DNA of 34,822 bases from the NCBI GenBank assembly GCA_012519085.1, contig JAAYQX010000025.1, positions 1-34,822 of the forward strand. Reading direction: 5' to 3'. The translations under genes and the position numbers were made by a program. This stretch comes from Clostridiaceae bacterium (GTDB lineage Bacteria > Bacillota > Clostridia > Saccharofermentanales > DTU023). Of the stretch, positions 7,436-18,149 are shown piece after piece. The notes beneath the pieces were generated by a model. The model was not told where the DNA came from. It saw only the letters and a program-made list of their open reading frames with translations, and did not search any database. Position 1 is the first letter of the stretch. Each line of letters starts with the position of its first letter.

Positions 7436-8728
7436 TTAAAACAGCAGTCCGTTTATTACCTGCTCGGTCAAGAGCAGCGCGCCTTGGATGCCTAAATGTG
7501 TCTTTGGTATTACATCTACATAGCCAAGGCTGGGTAGGGATATCTCAATGCCGGTGAACACATGCCTACGAAGCTTCAGCATGGCGATGGTGTTACCGCT
7601 GGCAAAGACCAGTTCGCTTTTCGTCTGTCGGATGTCGCGGTTAAGGGCTTGCGGCAGACCCAGCTCATTGAGTAGCCCAAACAGATGATCCTTATAAGAA
7701 TCGGTCTGTTCATTAAGAACAGAGGCACATTCCGGTATCATGCCAAAATACCTGGTGAGGAAGCTGATATAAGCGTAAAGCTCGGAGTATGTGCCTTCAA
7801 CCGCAAAGTTAACACCTTTAGGTAAACCTGTCAGGGAATTGACTCTTGAGATATACGCGTAGGCCTTGGCGCGGGCTTTTTCACTATCCATGGTGAAGTC
7901 AACTATGTCGTTTCCCAGGATGGTACAGACTTCGCGCATGAGCTTTTCCGTCGCGGCGAAGCCTACCGGCGGGCCAGCGCAGATATAGGCCGGCGTATCG
8001 TATTGCTCCTGCAAAAATTTGGCGGTTCTCATGCCGTACTCCGGCCGGATAACGATATTCAGCGCTGCGTCCGGGATGCGCCTTATGCTCTCAATGCTGC
8101 AGTCTGCACAAAGGATACAGTTAACAGCGATACCGCAAAGCCCCATTATTCTCTTAAGCTCGGCGATATCCCCCGCGTAGTTGCGGTGGTAGATAGACAG
8201 TCCCAGAAGATTTACCGTAGCCGGCATTATTTCTTCTGATCGAGGCGGCAGGAGTTGCTTTATCAGTTCTATCGCCGCAGTTTCGTAGCCGGAGCAGACA
8301 TCAGAGGAAAAGTCGGGCGTTTCAATGGTAATGACAGGCCTGTCCCGTATAATTTGACCGGCAATTCCCTTGAGGTCGTCACCAATTAGTGCGGCTCCGG
8401 GGGAGTTGACAATGCACAACAGCTCGCAGGGAACCTGATCCCGCAAGAAGGTCAGCGCCTCCTCCAGCTTGTCCCTGCTCCCATATACGTAATCGCTGTT
8501 GTCAAGGTAGGTGCAGGGCAACCGTGGCTGTCCGAAGTACCCTTTTTCAGGATAATTGAGAGGGTCAAACTCAAACTGCCTTATGCACTGGTTGTCTGAA
8601 AGGGCTGAATGGTAAAATTTGCAGCCCGTGGGACCGTTCAGCAGAACTGCCGTCCTGGACACGCCCTCGAGGGCAAAGATAATGCCGGAAAAACTATCAG
8701 GCGTAATATTGCTTAAATAGTTTCTCAT
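7436..8728 (-). CDS. Nitrogenase component 1-like protein, NifK/NifN-like subunit
   Basis: A 430-residue protein of the nitrogenase component 1 superfamily (NifD/K/E/N, BchN/B, CfbD). Recognisable pieces are [12 protein letters not shown] (Cys36, equivalent to the second P-cluster cysteine), [22 protein letters not shown] and [11 protein letters not shown]. The other two interface cysteines are missing: the third is Pro110 and the first lies in the Cys-free stretch [11 protein letters not shown]. The subunit therefore offers one interface cysteine, as in NifN. The start overlaps the end of the fused NifH-NifD gene by 32 bp and has its own GGAGG site, so the products probably assemble together. 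No cofactor-binding Cys/His pair is evident. Substrate is unknown. Confidence 0.85.
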   Translation of the reverse strand: MRNYLSNITPDSFSGIIFALEGVSRTAVLLNGPTGCKFYHSALSDNQCIRQFEFDPLNYPEKGYFGQPRLPCTYLDNSDYVYGSRDKLEEALTFLRDQVPCELLCIVNSPGAALIGDDLKGIAGQIIRDRPVITIETPDFSSDVCSGYETAAIELIKQLLPPRSEEIMPATVNLLGLSIYHRNYAGDIAELKRIMGLCGIAVNCILCADCSIESIRRIPDAALNIVIRPEYGMRTAKFLQEQYDTPAYICAGPPVGFAATEKLMREVCTILGNDIVDFTMDSEKARAKAYAYISRVNSLTGLPKGVNFAVEGTYSELYAYISFLTRYFGMIPECASVLNEQTDSYKDHLFGLLNELGLPQALNRDIRQTKSELVFASGNTIAMLKLRRHVFTGIEISLPSLGYVDVIPKTHLGIQGALLLTEQVINGLLF

Positions 8729-10910
8729 CCTGCCTCCACTCTCCCTTCAGATTTAATCGGAGCAGCCGCGCCCAGCGCTTTGCCATATTGATTCCCGTGT
8801 AAAAGCCTACGTCGGGGCACATGGGTATGGTGTCCGCGACAAAGACCTCATCTGCAATAGAGGATGCGTAATTGGTCAGGAGAATATCCGGCTTATAACG
8901 TTCAAGGTCGCTTTCGCGGTTGTCCCTGTCGTAGTTCTCCTCGACGGGCAGGGGCAGATTCAACCTGGTACGGAAGCCTTCGTCCTGAGAGAAGTTTAAG
9001 ATCCCGATTTTCACGACTTCGATTCCGACATCGACAGCAGTCTCCAGGATCCAGTCCAGCTCATGGTTGTATGTGATAATCATGAGCCTTTTACCGCTCA
9101 GAACAGGCTTCAAGGCTTTCACCTCACGCTGATAACTTTCCTTATGCTCAGATATGATGGCTTCGGCAGTCTCCGTACGACCGAAGAAAGCGGCCACGCC
9201 GCGCAGCCATTCTTCCGTCTCGGCAAAACCGACCGGAAAGGCAGCATCGTAAAAGACAGAGCCATATTCCCTGGTAAAGAAGTCCCGGAGCAGTTTTCCT
9301 GTATAATCCTTGTACGCCAGAAGGTTAAGTTGTGCGGAACAGAAGTTTTCTACGCTGTCGTAAGTCGTCTCGTAAAGGAAGCGGCAGTTCACCTTCAGAC
9401 CCAGGCGAGAGAGAAAGCCGTTAATGACCTGGAAATTATCGTTTGTATGTTTCACAACAATTTTTTCAAAAACAATATTAACCGTGTCCGGCACAACGGG
9501 CACGTCTTTGCGGATGATTTGTCTCGCCAGCGAGGTGTAGCACATCAGCATTCCCTGCAGGTAATCGCCGGCCATATTGCCGTCGGCCTTGATCGTGACG
9601 ACAGGTAGTTCCGGATCCGCAAGCAATCTGACCTTGTCGATGTCGTCCCCGATGATGCCCGCGGGGCAGGAACTGACGACTACGATGGCCCGCGGTTTTG
9701 CCGCCTTGATTTCCCGTACTTTTTTCTCCAGTTTCTCCATCCCGCCGAAGATGACCTCCGCTTCGCCTATCTCGGTGCATTCCAGATTGGGAGTGATGGA
9801 AACCGGCAGCAGAGCGCCGCGCTCGAACAGCGATCTGCGCCCGGAGGAGCTGATGGTCTGAAAAGTAATATAAGCACAACTTTTCGGAGCATGAGCAAGG
9901 ATCACAGCATCTTGGATATGCACACTTACAGACATGGCTCCGTTAAAGGCACAGCCGTGTAGGGGCTCGGAGCGTATGACATTCTTGGACAGATACCGAT
10001 TGGGATCGGCAAGGTTGATTTCAGGCAGAACCGGAACCGGCGCCGCTCCGGCTTCCGGAGCAGATGTGACTTGCGGCTCAACACCGGGCTGAACACCGGA
10101 TTTTCCGGAACGGCCTTGTACGACGACTTCAAGCAGCTCGTCAGTAAGGGGCTTTGCTGCGTAGAGAGTACAGCCGTTCGCAATCTTCCGTGCCAGAGTT
10201 AAAAAAATATCGATGATGTCCCGGTCGCTACCTTGTTCGATGACAGTCATATTTGTTCGTTCTGCCTGTATGAAGGCATCGCTGCGGGGAATGACTGCAC
10301 AGATCGGTAAGCCGACAGCCTGAGCGAAGCGCAGGACATGCTCGTCTTCACCTTCAATATCACGTCGATTGTAAAGTATGCCCGCGACACGCTTTTTTTC
10401 GTTGTCATAGTTGCGGATACCGCGCAGGATATTGTTAGCGGCATAAAGTGCCATGAACTCGCCGGATGTTACGATGAAGATGATATCAGCGTACTCTTGC
10501 CGTATAGGTACTGCGAAGCCTCCACATACCACATCGCCGAGGACATCATAGATAATGGTGTCGTAACGCTCTTTCAGCTGAAATTGGTTTAAAAGGTCAA
10601 AGGTGCTGATGATGCCCCGACCGGCGCAACCGACACCGGGCTCCGGCCCTCCCGCCTCCACACAGCCTACGCCACAGAAGCCCTGAAGCAAAATATCCTC
10701 AATCTTATAGTCCAGCGGATTAGTAACGCGCATATAGTCGAGGGCGGTAGTCGGTTTTTGTCCGTGAGTTAAAAGCCGCGTGGAATCGTGTTTCGGGTCG
10801 CAGCCGATTTGCAACACTCGTCGGCCTGCCAGAGCAAGCGCAGCTGACAGGTTTGCGCTGAGTGTAGATTTTCCGATACCACCCTTGCCATAAATTGCGA
10901 TTTCTATCAT
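8697..10910 (-). CDS. Fused nitrogenase iron protein (NifH-like) and component 1 (NifD/NifE-like) protein
   Basis: A 737-residue fusion. Residues 1-265 are an Fe-protein: P-loop GKGGIGKST (8-16), switch [19 protein letters not shown] with cluster Cys95 and Arg98, and [10 protein letters not shown] with Cys129, so both [4Fe-4S] ligands are present. A Pro/Gly/Ala-rich linker (about 266-300) joins it to a component 1 domain (about 310-737) with Cys320 (LHGCAFNGA), Cys345 (HAPKSCAY) and Cys415 ([11 protein letters not shown]), the three interface-cluster cysteines, plus Cys378 in LECTEI. NifH and NifD are normally separate genes. It should be an ATP-driven low-potential electron donor tethered to its acceptor. 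It follows glutaminase by 31 bp. No nifB, nifE/N or nifV is visible, so true nitrogen fixation is unlikely. Confidence 0.92.
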   Translation of the reverse strand: MIEIAIYGKGGIGKSTLSANLSAALALAGRRVLQIGCDPKHDSTRLLTHGQKPTTALDYMRVTNPLDYKIEDILLQGFCGVGCVEAGGPEPGVGCAGRGIISTFDLLNQFQLKERYDTIIYDVLGDVVCGGFAVPIRQEYADIIFIVTSGEFMALYAANNILRGIRNYDNEKKRVAGILYNRRDIEGEDEHVLRFAQAVGLPICAVIPRSDAFIQAERTNMTVIEQGSDRDIIDIFLTLARKIANGCTLYAAKPLTDELLEVVVQGRSGKSGVQPGVEPQVTSAPEAGAAPVPVLPEINLADPNRYLSKNVIRSEPLHGCAFNGAMSVSVHIQDAVILAHAPKSCAYITFQTISSSGRRSLFERGALLPVSITPNLECTEIGEAEVIFGGMEKLEKKVREIKAAKPRAIVVVSSCPAGIIGDDIDKVRLLADPELPVVTIKADGNMAGDYLQGMLMCYTSLARQIIRKDVPVVPDTVNIVFEKIVVKHTNDNFQVINGFLSRLGLKVNCRFLYETTYDSVENFCSAQLNLLAYKDYTGKLLRDFFTREYGSVFYDAAFPVGFAETEEWLRGVAAFFGRTETAEAIISEHKESYQREVKALKPVLSGKRLMIITYNHELDWILETAVDVGIEVVKIGILNFSQDEGFRTRLNLPLPVEENYDRDNRESDLERYKPDILLTNYASSIADEVFVADTIPMCPDVGFYTGINMAKRWARLLRLNLKGEWRQDEKLFKQYYA

Positions 10911-10941
10911 ATCCTGCGCTCACCCCCCTTATTAGAAAATT

Positions 10942-11865
10942 TTAGTGCCTGAAGGTGTGCCAGCCGCAGTGAGAGGACAGATATTCCAGAATAGCGGTGG
11001 CGCCGATGCTATTGCCGTAGCGGTCGAGTGCTGAACCGAAGGCGCCTATGCCGAGACGATGATTCACCACTGCCATGATGCCGCCGCCCACGCCGCTCTT
11101 TGCTGGGATGCCGACCTTGACGGCAAAAGAGCCACTGCCGTCATACAGGCCGCAGGTGAACATCAGAGATTCGGTAATCCGGACGGCAGAGGTGGAGATT
11201 ACGCGTTCGCCTGTGGTACAGTCGATACCGCCGTTGGCCATTGTAGCGGCGAAGCGGGCCAGATCACGGGCGCAGACATTGATGGCACAGGAACGGGTAT
11301 AGAACCGAAGCGATTGATCCAGATCCCCTACCAATAGCTTAAGTCGCTTGAGTTCCCAGGCTATAGCATGATTGCGCTCACTATGAGCATATTCGGAACG
11401 ATAGACTTCCTCATTACAACTGATTTGCGGATTGTGACAGAAGGAGCGCACCCTCTGCAGGAAATCATCAAAGCTCATCAAGGTGGATAAAAGCGAAGAC
11501 ACGACAATCGCACCGGCATTGATCAGCGGATTGCTGGGTTTTTCCGAGAACTCACCCAGAGTGGTTAGTTCGCTGAAAGGGGCTCCCGACGGTTCCATAC
11601 CTACCAGTTCGAACAGCCTGTCCTCGCCCACCAGTTCCAGGGCAAAGATCAGGGCAAAGACTTTTTCAATGCTCTGTAGCGTGAAGTAGACTTCGGCATC
11701 GCCGGCAGAGTACTCCTGGCCGCCTAATTCCAGGACAGATGCCCCGAGCAAGGTAGGATTGACCTTGGAGAGTTCCGGGATATAATCAGCCACTTTCCCT
11801 TGCGCCAGCTGCGGGCGGGCCTGTTCCACGCTGTGGTCCAAAAGAAGCTGTAAATTTTGTTTCAT
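10942..11865 (-). CDS. glsA: Glutaminase A (serine-dependent)
   Basis: A 307-residue protein of the beta-lactamase-fold glutaminase family, hydrolysing L-glutamine to L-glutamate and ammonia. The catalytic Ser-x-x-Lys is at residues 65-68 (QSIEKVF). Further family motifs are GMEPSGAPFSE, NPLINAGAI, the YRSEYAHSERNHAIAW stretch and GIPAKSGVGGGI near the C-terminus. I chose the ATG at 11865 because GGGGGAGGAACAG directly precedes it; an upstream in-frame start lacks a site. It is the promoter-proximal gene of the minus-strand cluster leading into the nitrogenase-like fusion, a pairing I do not recognise. It may supply ammonia or glutamate, or the linkage may be incidental. Confidence 0.93.
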   Translation of the reverse strand: MKQNLQLLLDHSVEQARPQLAQGKVADYIPELSKVNPTLLGASVLELGGQEYSAGDAEVYFTLQSIEKVFALIFALELVGEDRLFELVGMEPSGAPFSELTTLGEFSEKPSNPLINAGAIVVSSLLSTLMSFDDFLQRVRSFCHNPQISCNEEVYRSEYAHSERNHAIAWELKRLKLLVGDLDQSLRFYTRSCAINVCARDLARFAATMANGGIDCTTGERVISTSAVRITESLMFTCGLYDGSGSFAVKVGIPAKSGVGGGIMAVVNHRLGIGAFGSALDRYGNSIGATAILEYLSSHCGWHTFRH

Positions 11866-11921
11866 CTGTTCCTCCCCCGGTTTGCGACACATTCGCGGTA
11901 GCCGGCACAACTTTGGTTTCC

Positions 11922-11930
11922 ATTATATCA
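11922..11930 (-). promoter_or_regulatory. Extended -10 promoter of the glutaminase/nitrogenase-like operon
   Basis: On the minus strand TGATATAAT forms a TGn-extended -10 with a perfect TATAAT (11922-11927), 57 bp before the glutaminase start. No good -35 is present, which extended -10 promoters can tolerate. Confidence 0.58.
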
Positions 11931-11976
11931 ATGTCCATTCGCACCTACAGCATTGTCGAGGTTTCCCGCCAATTAG

Positions 11977-13365
<1,389 letters not shown>

Positions 13366-13420
13366 GGGAAACGAGCTTCTCAAAGCACGGTGCAATCCGG
13401 TAAAAATACCTAAATACCTA

Positions 13421-13451
13421 AGCGCCCGTCCCTACCAAGCGGGCGCTTTTT
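13421..13451 (+). terminator. Rho-independent terminator behind eno
   Basis: A perfect 8-bp GC-rich stem, AGCGCCCG (13421-13428) with CGGGCGCT (13440-13447), has an 11-nt loop and is followed by a T-run. Confidence 0.88.
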
Positions 13452-13516
13452 GTCTGCTTCTGGCAAGGTCGGCCAATTCTGCAAACAGCTGCATCGCATC
13501 ATAACTTAAAACAAGA

Positions 13517-13555
13517 GGAGCTGCCCCTGCACCTTTAAGCGCCGGGAACAGCTCC
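13517..13555 (-). terminator. Probable terminator behind the ornithine aminotransferase gene
   Basis: GGAGCTG (13517-13523) and CAGCTCC (13549-13555) form a 7-bp stem with a long loop. Read on the minus strand it is followed by TCTTGTTTT. It lies 36 bp past the stop of the minus-strand gene. Confidence 0.5.
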
Positions 13556-13590
13556 GGTAATTTTGTGCTTTAAGTCTGACTTAGGTCAGC

Positions 13591-14841
13591 TTAGGCGTTG
13601 TCGTAATCCGCGACAGCGAGCTCAATCTTCTTCAGTGCATCCATCAGCTCTTCATCTGTGATGACCAGAGGAGGTGCAAAGCGGATGATATCGCCGTGGG
13701 TTGGCTTGGCCAGGACACCATGATCTGCCATCATCAGGCAGAGATCCCAAGCCTCGATGTGTTTGCCAGCTTTGTTTTCCTTCTCTTTAATGACTGCTGC
13801 GTTCAGAAGTCCCTTACCGCGTACGATCAGGATATTCTCGGATTTCAGGTTCTTGAGGTAATCGCGGAAAATCTTACCTTTTCTTTCGGACTCTTCTGCC
13901 AGGTTCTCTTCTTTGAGAACGGTCAGGGCTGCCATTGCAACTCTGCAAGCGACCGGATAACCACCGAACGTAGAACCGTGCTGGCCAGGCTTGATTGTCA
14001 GCATGATCTCGTCGTCTGCCAGAACTGCAGAGGCAGGGAGCATACCACCGGACAGTGCTTTACCGAGTGTCAAGATATCAGGACGGACACCTTCGTGGTC
14101 ACAAGCCAGGAGCTTACCGGTTCTTGCCAAGCCGGTCTGAACTTCGTCAGCGATGAACAGGACATTGTGCTTCTTACACAGGTCATATGCGCCTTTCAGA
14201 TAGCCATCGTGAGGAACATAGACACCGCGCTCGCCCTGGATAGGCTCGAGCAGGAATCCACAGGTCTCTTCGCCGATTTCATCAAGTGTCTTCTCAAGAG
14301 CATCTAGATCATCATAAGGAATCTTGACGACGCCGGGCAGGAAAGGTCCGTAATTTCCATAAGCCTCGGGATCGGTAGAGAAAGAAACCATCGCCAGAGT
14401 ACGGCCATGGAAGTTCTCCTCACAAACGATAATCTTAGCTTTGTTCTCGGGAATACCCTTTACTTCGTAGCCCCATTTGCGAGCCAGTTTCAGTGCTGTT
14501 TCATCAGCCTCTGCGCCGGTGTTCATCGGCAGGACCTTGTCATAGCCGAAGTAATCCGTCATGAACTTGCAGAACTCACCCATCTGATCATTGTGGAAAG
14601 CTCTGGATGTCAGGGCAATACGATTGACCTGCTCTTCCATCGCTGCAACAATCTTCGGGTGGCAATGTCCCTGGTTCACGGCAGAGTACGCGGACAGGAA
14701 GTCATAATATTCTTTCCCCTCTACGTCCCAAACCTTGGCTCCTCTTCCCTTTGACAGCACTACAGGCAGCGGATGGTAGTTGTGCGCACCATGCTTCGCT
14801 TCTAAATCCATGTGATACTGTGGGCTCATCTTTTTGGTCAT
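13591..14841 (-). CDS. rocD: Ornithine--oxo-acid aminotransferase
   Basis: A 416-residue PLP enzyme of class III aminotransferases. It should transfer the delta-amino group of ornithine to 2-oxoglutarate, giving glutamate semialdehyde and glutamate. Motifs seen are [42 protein letters not shown], the [14 protein letters not shown] segment, [15 protein letters not shown], the PLP lysine in [10 protein letters not shown] and [15 protein letters not shown]. These fit ornithine aminotransferase better than acetylornithine or GABA aminotransferases. AAGGAGG lies 7 nt before the ATG. It stands alone on the minus strand with its own promoter and probable terminator. Confidence 0.93.
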   Translation of the reverse strand: MTKKMSPQYHMDLEAKHGAHNYHPLPVVLSKGRGAKVWDVEGKEYYDFLSAYSAVNQGHCHPKIVAAMEEQVNRIALTSRAFHNDQMGEFCKFMTDYFGYDKVLPMNTGAEADETALKLARKWGYEVKGIPENKAKIIVCEENFHGRTLAMVSFSTDPEAYGNYGPFLPGVVKIPYDDLDALEKTLDEIGEETCGFLLEPIQGERGVYVPHDGYLKGAYDLCKKHNVLFIADEVQTGLARTGKLLACDHEGVRPDILTLGKALSGGMLPASAVLADDEIMLTIKPGQHGSTFGGYPVACRVAMAALTVLKEENLAEESERKGKIFRDYLKNLKSENILIVRGKGLLNAAVIKEKENKAGKHIEAWDLCLMMADHGVLAKPTHGDIIRFAPPLVITDEELMDALKKIELAVADYDNA

Positions 14842-14876
14842 TAGTTATTCCTCCTTATTTTTGGTCGACCGGAAAG

Positions 14877-14890
14877 AAGCCGGCCGGCTT
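14877..14890. repeat. 14-bp GC-rich palindrome in the rocD leader
   Basis: AAGCCGGCCGGCTT is a perfect palindrome between the rocD promoter and its ribosome binding site. On the + strand it runs into TTTTT. It could be an operator for a local regulator or a weak hairpin. Confidence 0.35.
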
Positions 14891-14958
14891 TTTTCCCTTT
14901 CTGATGTCCTCAAGCGGACTTTAAAAACTACGCTCTTTAATATATAAGCGGCACTTAC

Positions 14959-14987
14959 AGAATAACCCTTTACACAAAAAGCGTCAA
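14959..14987 (-). promoter_or_regulatory. Sigma-A promoter of rocD
   Basis: On the minus strand TTGACG (14982-14987, 5 of 6) and TATTCT (14959-14964, 4 of 6) are exactly 17 bp apart, leaving a leader of about 110 nt before the rocD start. Confidence 0.6.
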
Positions 14988-15137
14988 TGATATTGGCAAC
15001 GTAAGTCAGCAAAAAGACCTAAAATAAGATCTAAATTCCGGCTATTACAAAAAGCAGAAGTTCTTAGATAGAGATCAAAACGACTCGTGACATCATTTTG
15101 TCCGACAATTAAGGCAATATATTGTTTTTCTCATTGA

Positions 15138-15283
15138 GTCGGATAAGGGACAAATATCTGCTAAATTAGCTGGCAGAGCAGGACGGGGCATATTGATAAA
15201 CTTTATGTTTGGATATATGTCATAATATAGGCGACAAAAGCGATTATCCAATTGCAGGTCGGAACGGACAAGATCTGCCAGCT
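15138..15283. repeat. Imperfect direct repeats and a long inverted repeat upstream of the aminopeptidase gene
   Basis: The 485-bp gap between rocD and the aminopeptidase has no convincing gene. It holds a repeat of three words, GTCGGA, GGACAA and ATCTGC, at 15138-15161 and again at 15258-15278, 120 bp apart. An inverted GTCGGA partner (TCCGAC) lies near 15100. AGCTGGCAG (15168-15176) and CTGCCAGCT (15275-15283) are perfect 9-bp inverted repeats. Function is unknown; operator pairs or a structured leader RNA are possible. A 64-codon minus-strand frame across it looks spurious. Confidence 0.4.
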
Positions 15284-15327
15284 GCATATTGGCAATAAAA
15301 CACCAAAAATTATTGTGGGAGGATTAG

Positions 15328-17115
15328 ATGACAACTAACGAAAAACTTAAGAAACTGCGCGAGCTAATGAGTCAACACAATCTGGATGCATTTTATGTGA
15401 ATACCGCTGACTCACACCAGTCTGAGTATATTTCAGACCACTTTAAAACCAGAGCTTGGTTGACAGGTTTTGATGGCTCTGCCGGCTATGCACTGGTAAC
15501 GAAGGACGCCGCATTATTATGGGCAGACGGACGCTATTTTATCCAGGCTGCTAAACAGATCGAGGGTTCCGAATTTGAGCTGATGAAAATCGACATTGAG
15601 GGTTTCCCCACTCTGAAAGAATATCTGCTGGACAATTTGCCTCAGGGTGGCAGGCTTGGCCTCGATGGCCGTATAGTATCCCAGGCTGCTTTTGAGGAGA
15701 TTGCCGGCTATTTGAAGAAAAAAGACATTGAACTCGTCAGCAATCTGGATCTGGTCGGAGATATCTGGACTGATCGGCCGGCACTGCCTAAAGCTAAGGC
15801 CTGGTTGCACGATCTCAAATTCACCGGACTGACAGCTGCTGAAAAATTGGCTAACGTAAGGGCCAAGATGACCAAGGGAGCCTATGACTACGCTCTATAT
15901 GCCGGCTTGGATGATATTTGCTGGCTGTTCAATTTCCGCGGCGGTGACGTACCCTATAACCCCGTTGTTCTCTCCTACGCTCTGATTTCACAGGATGAAG
16001 CCCGCCTCTTTATCGATCTGGATAAGGTCGATCAGAAACTGCGCAGCTATATGGAGGAAAATGGGGTGACTCTAGTAGCGTATGAGGATCTTATTTCCCA
16101 TCTGAAGCAACTTCCCGCCGGAGCCATGGTCTTAAATCGCGATCGCATTGGTACAGCTTTCTACACCGCTATTCCCGCACATATGGAGATTAGCTCCGAA
16201 CTCGATTATCCCCATATGCTGAAAGCGGAGCTGAATGAGGTGGAACTGGCCAATGTTAGAAACTCCAGCCTAAGAGATAGTGTCGCTCTGACACGCTTTA
16301 TTTTCTGGGTTAAAGATCAAGCTGCCCAGGGTGCCGATCTTAATGAGTTGAATGTACTGGATAAGCTTTATGATCTCCGCAAACAGGGTGAGTATTTTGT
16401 TGATATCAGCTTTAATCCGATTTCCGCCTATGGCTCTAATGCTGCTATGATGCATTATTCGCCTACTCCGGACAATCATGCCAAACTCAAGCCAGGCAAA
16501 CTCTACCTGATCGACTCCGGCGGCCAGTATCTCGATGGAACAACCGATATTACCCGCACCTTGTCGCTGGGAGAAGTGACCAAAGCTGAAAAATATGATT
16601 ATACGCTGACTCTGAAAGCCTTAATAAATCTGGCTTCTCAGCCCTTCCTGACCGGAACCAGCGGTCATTATCTGGATGTCTTGGCCAGAAGCGTAATGTG
16701 GCAACACGGACTGGATTACAAATGCGGCACAGGCCATCCCTTTGGCTATCTACTCGGTGTGCACGAGGGACCGGGGCGTTTTGCCCGTGTTGTCATCAAT
16801 CTGACCGAGCTAAAACCGGGTATGCTGATGACCATCGAGCCCGGTGTTTACCGCGAAGGTGTGTCCGGAGTCAGAATTGAAAATGATTTCGTGGTAATGC
16901 TGGGAGAGAAATATGACATCGACCAGTATCTATATTTTGACAATCTGACTTTTGTGCCACTGGATCGCGAATTGATTGATCCCGATATGCTGAGTGCTAA
17001 AGAGCTGAAATGGACCAACGATTTCCATGCCCAAGTCTTGGAAAAAGTAGAGCCATTGCTAAAAGATGAAAGAGAAAAAGAGTGGTTGCGCCAGACCTGC
17101 GCTCCTCTGAGTTAA
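15328..17115 (+). CDS. pepP: Xaa-Pro aminopeptidase (M24B, aminopeptidase P family)
   Basis: A 595-residue three-domain aminopeptidase P-like enzyme that removes N-terminal residues before proline. Two creatinase-type N-terminal domains occupy about residues 1-310, starting with LRELMSQHNLDAFYVNTADSHQSEY-like sequence and WLTGFDGSAG. The pita-bread catalytic domain follows. Metal ligands are visible as Asp in LIDSGGQYLDGTTDITR, His in GYLLGVHEGPG, Glu in TIEPGVY and Glu in GVRIENDFVV. The C-terminal tail PLDRELIDPDMLS...W is typical of the roughly 600-residue APP type shared with eukaryotic XPNPEP1. GGGAGGA precedes the ATG. It is followed by a hairpin terminator. The gene symbol is by family. 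Confidence 0.92.
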   Translation: MTTNEKLKKLRELMSQHNLDAFYVNTADSHQSEYISDHFKTRAWLTGFDGSAGYALVTKDAALLWADGRYFIQAAKQIEGSEFELMKIDIEGFPTLKEYLLDNLPQGGRLGLDGRIVSQAAFEEIAGYLKKKDIELVSNLDLVGDIWTDRPALPKAKAWLHDLKFTGLTAAEKLANVRAKMTKGAYDYALYAGLDDICWLFNFRGGDVPYNPVVLSYALISQDEARLFIDLDKVDQKLRSYMEENGVTLVAYEDLISHLKQLPAGAMVLNRDRIGTAFYTAIPAHMEISSELDYPHMLKAELNEVELANVRNSSLRDSVALTRFIFWVKDQAAQGADLNELNVLDKLYDLRKQGEYFVDISFNPISAYGSNAAMMHYSPTPDNHAKLKPGKLYLIDSGGQYLDGTTDITRTLSLGEVTKAEKYDYTLTLKALINLASQPFLTGTSGHYLDVLARSVMWQHGLDYKCGTGHPFGYLLGVHEGPGRFARVVINLTELKPGMLMTIEPGVYREGVSGVRIENDFVVMLGEKYDIDQYLYFDNLTFVPLDRELIDPDMLSAKELKWTNDFHAQVLEKVEPLLKDEREKEWLRQTCAPLS

Positions 17116-17136
17116 TCAGCGCTTATCAATTGATCT

Positions 17137-17175
17137 GGGGATATCCGGTCTGACCGGGTATCCCCTATTCTTTAA
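17137..17175 (+). terminator. Terminator hairpin behind the aminopeptidase gene
   Basis: A stem of about 13 bp (17137-17149 with 17153-17165, one G-U pair) with a tiny loop is followed by TATTCTTT. The T-tract is imperfect but the stem is very stable. Confidence 0.72.
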
Positions 17176-17221
17176 ATATCAATTTAGCAGTTTATAAGCA
17201 GCCCGAGCCGGAGGTTATTTG

Positions 17222-18058
17222 ATGCCTGAATTACCGGAAGTAGAGACTATCCGACGCAGCCTTCTGCCCTTGATTCAAGGGCGGGAGATCATCAATATTG
17301 AGATCTTGCACCCTGATATTCTAATCAATCATGACCAGCGACCGCTGCATGGTTGGGAAATCACCGGTCTGAGACGCCGCGGCAAATATCTGCTGATCGA
17401 TTTGGTACAAGCTTCCGATCCGGCAGAGGGAGCTCTTTTGATGGTTCATCTGCGCATGACAGGCAAACTTCTATACCGAACTGAGGAGATTGAGCCCACT
17501 AAACACACTCATCTGCGTTTCAGCCTCAAAGGTGAAAATATTGCCTGGCTAGATTTTGAAGATGTCCGGCGTTTTGGTCGAGTTTGGCTGCTGCCGGCTT
17601 TCGGTGAATTGGAAAACCCCGGATTGGCCAGTCTTGGTCCTGAACCGCTTTCAGCCGAATGGAGTCTCGAATCTTTCCGGGACATCTTGCAGAGACGACG
17701 CACCTCGATTAAAGCTGTCTTGTTGGATCAGACAGTAGTGGCAGGGATCGGTAATATATATTGTGACGAGGCGCTGTTTCGCGCCGGCATCTCGCCGGAC
17801 AGACCTTCCAACAGCTTAAGCACAGAGGAAACAGCTCGTCTGCAGGAAGCAGTCCGTTATGTAATTAAAGAGGGGATCGGTCACCGCGGTACATCTTTCC
17901 GCGACTATGTAGACGGTTTAGGCGGCAAAGGCCATTTTCAGCAGCATTTGCAAGTCTACCGCCGCAACGGCCAAAAATGCACCGTTTGTGGGGAGACTAT
18001 TGTCAAGCGCAAGATTGCAGGCAGAGGAACTCATATTTGTCCACAATGTCAGAAATAG
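17222..18058 (+). CDS. mutM: Formamidopyrimidine-DNA glycosylase (Fpg/MutM)
   Basis: A 278-residue base-excision repair enzyme that removes 8-oxoguanine and formamidopyrimidines and nicks the abasic site. The start at 17222 gives MPELPEVET, exposing the catalytic Pro and Glu after Met removal; the TTG one codon earlier would spoil this. GGAGG lies upstream. Also visible are LLMVHLRMTGKL, the H2TH region with DQTVVAGIGNIYCDEALFRAG, and the C-terminal zinc finger CTVCGETIVKRKIAGRGTHICPQC. All key residues are intact. Confidence 0.97.
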   Translation: MPELPEVETIRRSLLPLIQGREIINIEILHPDILINHDQRPLHGWEITGLRRRGKYLLIDLVQASDPAEGALLMVHLRMTGKLLYRTEEIEPTKHTHLRFSLKGENIAWLDFEDVRRFGRVWLLPAFGELENPGLASLGPEPLSAEWSLESFRDILQRRRTSIKAVLLDQTVVAGIGNIYCDEALFRAGISPDRPSNSLSTEETARLQEAVRYVIKEGIGHRGTSFRDYVDGLGGKGHFQQHLQVYRRNGQKCTVCGETIVKRKIAGRGTHICPQCQK

Positions 18059-18093
18059 CATTGCCGGTCAGACCACAGTCCTGCCGATAACAA

Positions 18094-18112
18094 TAACATA
18101 TGTTAATATAAT
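18094..18112 (+). promoter_or_regulatory. Candidate promoter and palindrome upstream of the DtxR-family gene
   Basis: A perfect -10, TATAAT (18107-18112), lies 38 bp before the start. TAACATATGTTA (18094-18105), a 12-bp palindrome, fills the spacer and could be an operator. The -35 (CCGATA near 18084) is poor. Confidence 0.45.
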
Positions 18113-18149
18113 GACAAAAACACGTCGCCTGTCGGTCAGGAGTGAACTT

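Noticed and set aside
7436-10910. Calling the locus a true nitrogen-fixing nif operon
   Set aside because: The partner subunit lacks two of three P-cluster cysteines, no cofactor ligands are evident and no nif assembly genes are visible.
15093-15287. A 64-codon minus-strand frame in the gap before the aminopeptidase
   Set aside because: No ribosome binding site, no recognisable sequence, and it overlaps the repeat structure.
17988-18149. A longer start for the DtxR-family protein inside mutM
   Set aside because: The extra N-terminus is only the shifted frame of mutM; ATG 18150 has a good ribosome binding site and fits the family start.
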